Positions 56,263 to 64,000 of a stretch of 64,000 bases of DNA are shown here, one piece after another (the first letter of the stretch is position 1; every line of letters starts with the position of its first letter). The notes under the pieces are model-generated. The model was not told where the DNA came from. It saw only the letters and a list, made by a program, of their open reading frames with translations, and did no database searches. The translations under genes were made by a program, and so were the position numbers. This DNA comes from Kalmusia sp. IMI 367209. Lineage: Eukaryota; Ascomycota; Dothideomycetes; Pleosporales; Didymosphaeriaceae. The stretch lies in contig JAPEUQ010000008.1 in NCBI GenBank assembly GCA_027946365.1, positions 186,001-250,000 of the forward strand. Direction: 5' to 3'.

Positions 56263-59200
56263 TTCCGCACCCCCTTGTGCACAGAAGCATTGAGAAAGAA
56301 ATGTGACAACGAAGACCCAGGTGGGAACATCTAGTGCGCCCCGTCAGGAGGGTAATATATCTATCATGCTAAAGTCAAATTGAGAATCCCAAATGTCGGG
56401 CACAAACGCCAAAGTCAATAGCCCAATTCCGCAAATCCGCCAAACCATGTGGGTACTGGAGGCGGTATGTTCCTTCCTGAGTCGGTAGGATAAGCATTGC
56501 TTGGGGCGCTCGTGCGGCTCACTTTCCCATTCGTCCGTTCGCCTCGTTATGGGTTGCGTGTACCTGAGTCGACCCACCTTGCGTGGTGCTCAGAAGCTGG
56601 CCACCAAGCGCGGTACCCGACAGTCTGGTACTCGATCCTCAAATAGCGCCATGTTGCGGGAGTGCAGCAGGGTCTGCGTATGGACAAGGTGTTGACGGGG
56701 ATAAATGTATTCACAGGAGCATCAACTCTCTACCAATATCGGACATCCACAGATGGAGCCATTCCACTCGGAAAACACCTGCAGATACATATCCTACCGC
56801 TCTCAGTGAGTTCTTCCGTCATTTCTTGTGATGTTCGTGATCTGAACCTAGCAGTGCTAGCGTTGTGACTATCAGCCTCATCACACCCATCCGAAGCGAA
56901 TCCGGATCAGGCCTCTGCCGGCCAGACAAGCGCCACTCGACTGACCCCCCTTGGACCATCCACAGACCCTAGTGGACGTCTACGACGCCTTGGCACGCTG
57001 CAGCTACGACTCGCGTTGCCGCGGTCGCTAGCTACCCTGCGTATGCTATCCCCTTAACCTCGATGGGCGCACCGGCAGCGATGAGATCGTATTTTCTCTT
57101 TCTTCATTTTTTTTTTTTTGGCTATGTGTACATATCGTGAGATTCCTCCCAAAACGTGAGGTACCAAACTGCAGAGTACGAGCAGTCATCAAGTCTAAAG
57201 CAGCTTCATAGCGATTGATATCTTTTTACACATCGGCTCAATTTGGGCACCTACTTTTCCAGAACCTTGCTTGTCGGCGAAGTTGGTGCAGTAGGGCCAG
57301 CCTAATAAGTGGGTCATCAAAGTACCGTCTGACCGGTAACGCCCAAACAATTACAGCCGCTTTACCTTCGAGAAACAGATTGATGCCAGCTCTGGTCTGC
57401 AGACTAAGGAAGTGGTCGTTTCCGTGGTGATCTGTATGAATCTGGAAAAGAAGCGAACACTCTGCAGTTGAAACTCACCCACCCACAACGCGCACCGTCA
57501 TTCTTTGCACACCCTTGTATTTTCGCGCTGCAGAGGATGTGAGCTTTCCGCTGATCCGCAACAGGGGGACAGCAATGGCGTCGATCATTGAGGTTGGGCT
57601 TGGGGATTGCGACAGCTGACGTGGCTCGCTCAGGGATGGAAGGGTGCACGAGATGTTCCTACCTCATCTTTGAGGGTGTCGTTGCGTGAGGCACGCACGT
57701 GCGAAGCGAAGACTATCTGCGAAGGGTGCACGAGGTGGTCGCAACGGCGGCAAGCCACTGGTCCCCATCGCGTGTTGCCTCTGCTTCGGCAACGTGCTTT
57801 TCCTTGTTGGGCGTCATTCGCTGCTCTGTGTCCCAGATGATATACACCCTAGCTTCTGGCCGAGCGGGTATGGACGCAAGACTCACAATGACAGGGTCGC
57901 TTCGTTCATCACATGATGAGCATCATAGACGGCAATTTTCCATCTTTCAATTAGCAACTTGACTCTCCTCTTCCGTATCATGTCGCTGACCGTTCACCGA
58001 GTCTCAAGGCATATGGATTCAAGGTCAACCCCGCTTCCTACACCGTTTACCTTGCTCTCGAAATCTAGATCGCCGTATGCATAGCCATTGGAAAGATCGA
58101 GCGAACGCAGCTGCCCGCTGCTAGCAAGGATGACCGACCGAGCGACGAAGAATGGCCTGATCGCCCGTGCATCAGCATCATTGGGTGGGCAGATGGCATA
58201 GCAGACTTTGATCACTGGCAAGATGGCCAGTACGTCTTCTCCTTCTGCGTGAAGCAACCAAAGCGAGCAATGGCAAATTCGCTCAGCATCTAGCTCTGCG
58301 CAATGTCGCCGAAGTCGATGACGGCGTCCAGTATCGCATGTAAACAAGGTCACCAATGACACTGAGAAAATTGTACCTGGTCAGACTAGGATCAACGCCT
58401 CGAATTCGAAGATTCTTCTCCATTGGATGGCATCGTACAAGAGCACTGGTCATGACTTTGGAAACGCGTGGCCGCTCTTTATTGTTGACGACACCTCAAA
58501 GCAGATGGCCGGCCACCAGCCCAACATGGCACAGAGTCCCATGGTAGGCTTCGCTCCAGGCGAGATTGTCCGAAGTCAATGAGTCCAAGAATGATTTATA
58601 CGTGGAGGATTCCGAGAGCAACAATAGTGGTAGCGGACGGATGACTTTCTTCAACAAGCAACTCGCTCTCGAGATGCCCGGGGCGTCGGATGTGGTAGCC
58701 ATGGCCACGCATGCTCAGCAGGCCAATATACTCGTCTTTGGCACTCAACACAGTTCCAGGTACTCGGAATGCCCCAGGCTTCGCGTCGTGAGGTTCCTGG
58801 CTGCAGCCTGCGGCTCAAGCTCTATAAGCTCATATTCTGCCGGGCATATCTCAAGAATAATGCGCGCCATGCTGGTTTCCTGACTGACAACTCCCTGCGA
58901 TGCCTTATCAGGTCGTAACGATTCCAGAGGATATCTGCAGCGTCTTGCTGTTCGCTATTTGGACTTGGCAGCTACGAGGGGTACACAATGCTCATGACTG
59001 ACATAACCTACCATCATACGGAATTCACAGGAGAAGGCTGCAGGACATACCTGCTATTCAGTGAGTCATGCTGCACCACGAAGTTCGCAAGGAGCCACCA
59101 AGAAGTACACTCAGCGATAGCCTACGCATTGCCAACATGTGAACAGTAGTGAGTATGCTCCTGTCATAGAACCCCACACACTGCTCGGATATACAGCGGT

Positions 59201-60041
59201 CGTGAGGAAGAATTGTACAATGACTGCTGCGATTTGGAACAACTGTTATCTCCGTCGGAAGCTTGCGGGCTTCCTCAGCGTAAAACGAAGTCAGATAGAG
59301 TCGTGCGAGTGGTGCCGATTGGACTTAAGCCAGTTTCAAATCATCTATGGACCAATGGCGTCTTGTTCTGCCATTGGTGCTAGCCCCACAACGATGCGCA
59401 ATGCCTACTCGATCCAATAAGAAATGATTTGACATTCCCAACGCTCAGTACATGCGGAGGGTCGCGAGCCCGAAGAGGAGGATCGCTCGGGGTCGGTACT
59501 TCGGAGCACGAGCATACATCCGATCTGTCGTCATCGCTCGACGCCTTTGGCCCACAGCGGCGAAAAACACCCATAACACACTTTGGGACGGGGACTGCCA
59601 TCTGTTGTTAGATCTCAACGGCGCGCCGTGTAAAGATCCTTATTTGGTGTTGATCGCGCTACCGGGATCTCTTTTTTGGATGTTGAAGCAACGCTTGGGC
59701 CTGCCGTTGCTCGGCCGAACGCAAAGTGCGATCGCGACGAAACATGACGACAGCCTTGCGGTAGTGATTTCTCATCCCCATGCTAATGTTCTGTGCGGAT
59801 CTGATGTACGAAAGTACGAGGGGCCATTAGAACGATGATGTAGGCTCTATATAGTTTTCGCGGAGCCCTACTTAGCTTAGCTTTGTTCCCTTCACCATAT
59901 CACATCGATGTTTTAGTGTTCGCATTTACCCATACCCTTCTCTTGCCTGACCTGTCTAAATTAAAGTGCATGGAAATCGTCACGCTCTCGATATTTTTTA
60001 ATCACAACGTCATTTCTACATTCGTGCTTTGAGGAGAAAGC
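56263..60041. other. Gene-poor region, 3.8 kb
   Basis: Contains the kinase-like relic (next entry), a T-run at about 57107-57119 and otherwise no supported gene. Frames elsewhere are short and without motifs. Confidence 0.45.
58050..58860 (-). pseudogene. Aminoglycoside phosphotransferase/hydroxylysine kinase-like relic
   Basis: The minus strand carries scattered pieces of an APH-fold kinase: VLSAKDEYIGLLSMRG with a following HGYHI-like strand (N-lobe), YHGTLCHVGLVAGHL, then LDAVIDFGDIAQS, where VIDFGD is the DFG-like metal site of APH kinases. A TAG follows directly, and then, in another frame, ILPVIKVCYAICPPND and IRPFFVARSVILASSG, which fit the C-lobe helices of hydroxylysine-kinase-like proteins. 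The pieces lie in different frames with in-frame stops, so this is not a working gene. Family assignment rests mainly on VIDFGD and the order of the pieces. Confidence 0.45.
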
Positions 60042-61881
60042 ATGGCCGGAAAACAAGTGGACCAAGGCTTCACCAGAAGTCAAAAAGGACAAACCAGCTC
60101 CTTCGCGGATGGACTATCGGCCCCTGTGAATCCACACTTGCCGACATCAACCTCGGATAGGACCTTAGCGGGACCAAATTCATCACGACAGTCAGTCGAC
60201 TATGAATCGGAGAAGGTTGAAGAACGTAGTCTGGATGATGACAAGTCCAACGTAGACGCACCTCGTGGAGCGGGACGTCGGTCAACGAGCAGCAGCACGA
60301 TTGCTACGGAACCTGAGCCTCCAGTCAGCCGGCATACAAGTCGCCATACGAACTTGCACGGCACACGATCACGCTTCTCAACCATTTCGCACGCACGGTC
60401 AAACGCGGGAGAGGATGGAGATATGGCAGATGTCGAGAAGCAAAAGACACAACAAGATCATAATGGTGGGCGGGAAAAAGATCCCAACCTCATAGAGTGG
60501 GATGGTCCTGATGACCCCGAGAATCCCATGAACTGGTCTCGAGGGTACAGATGGTTCCTCACTCTCATAGTCGGCTCGGTAACGTTTTGCATTACCTTTG
60601 CCAGCAGCGTCTTCAGCACGGCCACAGTGGCGACTGCTGAAGAATTCGGTGTGTCAACGGAGGTCATGGTGCTCGGAACCTCTCTGTTCGTCCTCGGTTT
60701 CGCCGTCGGTCCTCCCATCTGGGGACCTCTCTCTGAGCTGTACGGCAGGAAGTATCCGTTATTCTTCGGCTTTTTCGTCTTCGCCATATTCCAGATCCCA
60801 GTTGCGGTCGCGCAGAACTTGCAGACTATCATGCTCTGTCGTTTCTTTGGGGGCGTGTTCGGGTCTGCACCGCTCGGTATCGTTGGAGGCCAGCTTACGG
60901 ACTTCTGGGGTCCTTTGGATCGAGGTGTCGCCATGACGACGTTCGCTGGCGCAACGTTCATCGGCCCCGTCGCAGGGCCTATCGTCGGCGGATTTATCGT
61001 CCAGAGTCATCTCGGATGGAGGTGGACTGAATACATAACAGCTATAATGGGGTTCTTCTTCGGAGCACTGGGTTTCCCTCACCGTACCCGAAACCTACGC
61101 ACCTGTTCTACTCTCCCGACGCGCAGCCAAGATCCGCTTCGCCACCAAGAATTGGGCCATCCACGCCAAAGCAGACGAGCAGCAGATCGACGTCAAGAAC
61201 ATCGTAGAGAAATTTCTCCTCCGTCCTTTCGCCATGCTTCTCAAGGAGCCGATCCTGGACCTTGTCACACTGTACATGGCCGTCATCTACGGCATCCTCT
61301 ACCTCTTCTTCGAAGCCTACCCGATTGCCTTCCAGGAACAACGCGGCTGGAATTCGGGCGTCGGTGCCCTCCCTTTTCTCTCCATCACCATCGGCGTCAT
61401 CCTCGGCGGCGGCATCATCGTCTTCACGACCAAGACGCGCTTCACGCGCAAATACCACGAACACGCCGGCGTCGTCGTCCCCGAGGAGCGCCTCATCCCC
61501 ATGATCATCGGCGGCTTCCTCTTCCCCGCAGGCATGTTCTGGTTCGCGTGGACGTCCTCGCCCAACATCACCTGGGTGCCGCAAGTGCTCGCCGGCATTC
61601 CCATCGGCGCAGGCGTCTTGATGATTTTCCTGCAGGGGCTGAACTACATAATTGATTGCTACCTCATGTACGCCAATTCGGCTATTGCAGCGAATACCTT
61701 TCTGAGAAGTGGGTTCGGCGCGGGATTTCCGCTTTTTGCTACAGCCATGTATCATACCTTGGGTGTGGATTGGGCCACGAGCTTGTTGGGGTTTATCACG
61801 GCAGCGTTGTTCCCAGTGCCTATCTTGTTCTTCTTCTACGGTAAAAGAATCAGGATGATGTCGAAGTATGCGCCCACGTAG
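60042..61881 (+). CDS. DHA1-family MFS drug:H+ antiporter (apparent +1 frameshift)
   Basis: Multidrug transporter of the DHA1 (Flu1/Caf5-like) type, expected in the plasma membrane. The N-terminal 150 residues are polar and serine-rich, ending IEWDGPDDPENPMNWSRGYR, the usual lead-in (DPxNPxNW). Twelve helices follow, with the DHA1 signature LGTSLFVLGFAVGPPIWGPLSELYGRK (including the G(x)LSE-GR loop between TM2 and TM3) and GAPLGIVGGQLTDFWG-like (GSAPLGIVGG) TM5 block. After FFFGALGF the frame shifts by +1; one extra C in CCC 61076-61078 explains it, because read without it the sequence continues TVPETYAPVLLSRRAAKIRF. The second half (IYLYFFEAYP-like region, NSAIAANTFLRSGFGAGFPL) is complete to the stop at 61881. 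No intron fits the shift. Confidence 0.9.
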
Positions 61882-63504
61882 AGGTTTTCGGCTTGCGCCG
61901 CTATGAGTTGCAAAAGTGGTCTTGATTTTTTTTTTTGGCAGCGTTCAAGCGATGGTATTACGATAGAAAATTTATCAGATTGACCCCGAGGAATTATGCA
62001 AGCTTCATTTGGTCTGTATATTTCGATGGCAAGTGCTACAATGGAATAATTACTCACTTTCACCTCGGTCTCTAATACCTATCAACCTTCCTATCAGACA
62101 GCATCCGAAATCCATCGATCGCAGCGTATTTGCTCCGCTACTGAGCTATTTTCTGGCGGAAGCACCGTGTCTGAAACTTCCTGTTTGAGCACAAATCTGA
62201 AAAGTGTTGATCGTGGTGATAAATTGTGAAGCGAGATGCCGTCACGTGCCCGTCTAGGGTGGATTGGATTGCTGCCCGCTGTCCAACAATCTATCTAGCC
62301 AATCTCGAAGAGTGGAGTAGTCTATTTTCATGTGCTGTGTGCGCAACATATGCTGCGCGTCGTTGTCGATATGCTTTCTTTCAGAAAGATGTCGATTCGG
62401 CGTCGGATGAGCCATCGGTGCGAGATAGCGACCGAGAGCTCGGCCGATGGCGAGCATCCAATACACCTACTTGGGTAGTTTTGAAGTGTATGAATGGCTG
62501 TGCTGCTCGTCAGCAAGCACGCCCCTGATCGGCTGATGCCGCGCCTTCCGTGGATGTACGAGGGACCTTCAAAGCAAGTATTGGGTTGGCTGAATGTGCA
62601 TTCTGCTTTCTCAAGAGATATTGAACGCGACGTAGGCATTTCGTGGGGCAAGTGCTGCCTGATAATTATGGCTGGGAACGAAGGTGTCTAGCTGGAATAA
62701 GTTGAAGCAGCCTCCCAAAGATATTAAGCGAGTGCAAGAGGGTAAGTCTTTACGTAAAACTTGGTTGTATAAGGAGATGGAAAATCAACCGTTGTAATAG
62801 GTACGTTCTAAGTGCATCTTCATTCGTTCTGACCAAGTTGATCGTCAAGAAGAAGAGGGGGCTGATCAAGCACATGTGAAACCAGGGTAGACGTTCTATA
62901 TATCAAGAAAAACATATCACGCTCAGACTTCCGTTCCTCCACCTCCTCTCAAAACAAATTGTAGATTTTCAATCTTACTTACTCAAGAATGCATGACTGA
63001 GGCATAGCATACTATGCTTACCCCATTTGCTAGTCTTGCTGGGGGTGAGACGACGCATAGAGCCCAACAAATCGAGGATGCGTCCTTGAAAAATTCCATC
63101 CTGAGTTGGAGAACGTGGTAATTCACCATAATAAATGCAGGGCCAAAATAATCGAGAAGATGACATCTTTCAATGATAGCGTTGGCCCGATAATCCTAGG
63201 CTTTATGCTTCATTCCCACGTATTTTTCTAAAACCTCACAATAGGGTATTTTTAAAATGAGCTTAAACAACGTGCTTTGACAACTGCAAGCGCGATGTCT
63301 TTACGTGGCATTTTCGCTACTCGTTTGATCACTATCAACATAGATGAGGTTTGGTAGAATTCTTCCAATATACTTGTAGATTTAATAACAATTATATGTC
63401 CTTCGTGGAGCTGAAAATTGCAGAGCTATTTGAATGCTCACCCTGATACCCCTGTGGATCGACGACGAACAACGCCACTACAGGTTTAGTCCGATCGTCA
63501 TGCT
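61882..63504. other. Intergenic region
   Basis: No gene supported. A T-run lies at about 61927-61937. Short frames at 62226-62691 and 62975-63166 lack motifs. Confidence 0.4.
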
Positions 63505-64000
63505 ATATGTTTCTATTTCTTTTAGCTTCGGCCTAATGGTAAACGTGTGGATTCTCTTTCGGATATCGGAGGGCTTGTTCAACCTTGCAGTAAGTTCACC
63601 TCTGCGCGTGTGATTCATAAAGTCACTGACCAATGGCGTTGAAGGTGACACTAGCTTCGTGGGCCACTGGTGCCGTAGGTGCTATCCGGATAATTATCTC
63701 TTTGTGTCGCAAGTAGTCAGCAGTATCACTGCATCCACCCTCATCTTCGCCATGGTCCCAACACCACTGACAGTGCGCACGACCTGATCCGAAGGCATAC
63801 CCCTCACCTTTGACAAGGCGTCTTCATCAAAGTTTTAATGATTGCTGGGCTCGTTTCCACTATGATGGTGTTCATAAAAGAGAAGCACAAATCTACATTC
63901 GTCGTATGGTATCAGGCTGGCATTGTTCATTACATAATCTATCAGCATGTACTACACAGGTAGCTCACCCAATTCAGCCCATAGCTTGGATCATTATGTA
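63505..64000 (+). pseudogene. Aquaporin relic (mutated NPA motifs), cut by window end
   Basis: Recognisable MIP-family sequence: SFGLMVNVWILFRISEGLFNLAVTLASW, with an intron 63590-63644 inside the first NPA region, then SSITASTLIFAMVPTPLTVRTT, a stop, GVFIKVLMIAGLVSTMMVFIKEKHKSTFVV in another frame, and MYYTGSSPNSAHS at the end. The two pore motifs that should read NPA are NLA (63581-63589) and NSA (63971-63979). Both would arise from NPA by C-to-T (CCT to CTT, CCA to TCA), and the Arg after the second became His (CGT to CAT, G to A). With stops and frame changes it is not functional. The N-terminal half is not recognised upstream and the rest lies beyond the window. Confidence 0.65.

Noticed and set aside
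57107..57119. Poly-T run, considered as a retroelement poly-A tail
   Set aside because: No reverse transcriptase, target-site duplication or element body is visible next to it; short T-runs occur elsewhere (61927) without context.
60042..61655. A 537-residue MFS-like protein with a proline/arginine/histidine-rich tail
   Set aside because: The tail after GALGF is out-of-frame reading of the second half of the transporter; conserved helices continue in the +1 frame.
61095..61755. 215-codon minus-strand frame rich in Asp, Glu and Gly
   Set aside because: It is antisense to the MFS transporter and its composition is a by-product of high-GC codons.

Overview
This is a 64 kb piece of a filamentous ascomycete (Pezizomycotina) nuclear genome, most likely a Dothideomycete or a close relative. 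Genes are on both strands. Most are split by short GT-AG introns of about 46-70 nt. The families are typically fungal: DUF3292, But2-type secreted proteins, 2EXR/F-box-like proteins, PTH11-like rhodopsin-domain receptors, homoserine O-acetyltransferase, Pik1 and a NiCoT transporter. There are no bacterial operons, no CRISPR array, no convincing tRNA and no intact transposon.

Layout. 0-7 kb: 3' end of a medium-chain dehydrogenase, a DUF3292 membrane protein, a secreted But2-domain protein, a 2EXR protein and a secreted zinc-metalloprotease-like protein. 7.6-14 kb: a compact redox group, namely a Baeyer-Villiger monooxygenase, a TauD-family dioxygenase and, divergent from it, an NmrA-like NAD(P)-binding protein. 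14-26 kb: two hypotheticals, Met2, a zinc alcohol dehydrogenase, a GRE2-like reductase, a secreted dienelactone-hydrolase-like protein and Sds22. 26-30 kb is gene-poor. 30-43 kb: a PTH11-like receptor, the mitochondrial-type beta-ketoacyl-ACP synthase (Cem1), a nickel/cobalt permease, an FSP1/AIF-like flavoprotein, a dead RING-IBR ubiquitin ligase, and Pik1 PI 4-kinase. 43-56 kb: a pentanucleotide microsatellite, a protein kinase-like gene, an F-box-like protein, a field of about 105-nt degenerate tandem repeats, a CBM48 protein with a long repetitive tail, and a second PTH11-like gene. 56-64 kb: an aminoglycoside-phosphotransferase-like relic, a DHA1 MFS transporter, and a mutated aquaporin relic running off the end.

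Two patterns stand out. First, five otherwise well-conserved genes (DUF3292, But2, zinc ADH, NiCoT, MFS) are broken by six single-base +1 shifts. Each can be explained by one extra base in a G or C homopolymer, which points to systematic base-calling error or a shared indel process rather than six independent gene deaths. Second, truly degenerate genes (RING-IBR ligase, aquaporin, kinase-like relic) lie in the gene-poor stretches. Some of their changes look like C-to-T/G-to-A, compatible with old repeat-induced point mutation but not proof of it. I did not find a clearly undescribed multi-gene system. The best candidates for follow-up are the BVMO/TauD/NmrA group, the CBM48 protein with its ELDRxPxMxHE repeats, and the 49 kb tandem-repeat field.
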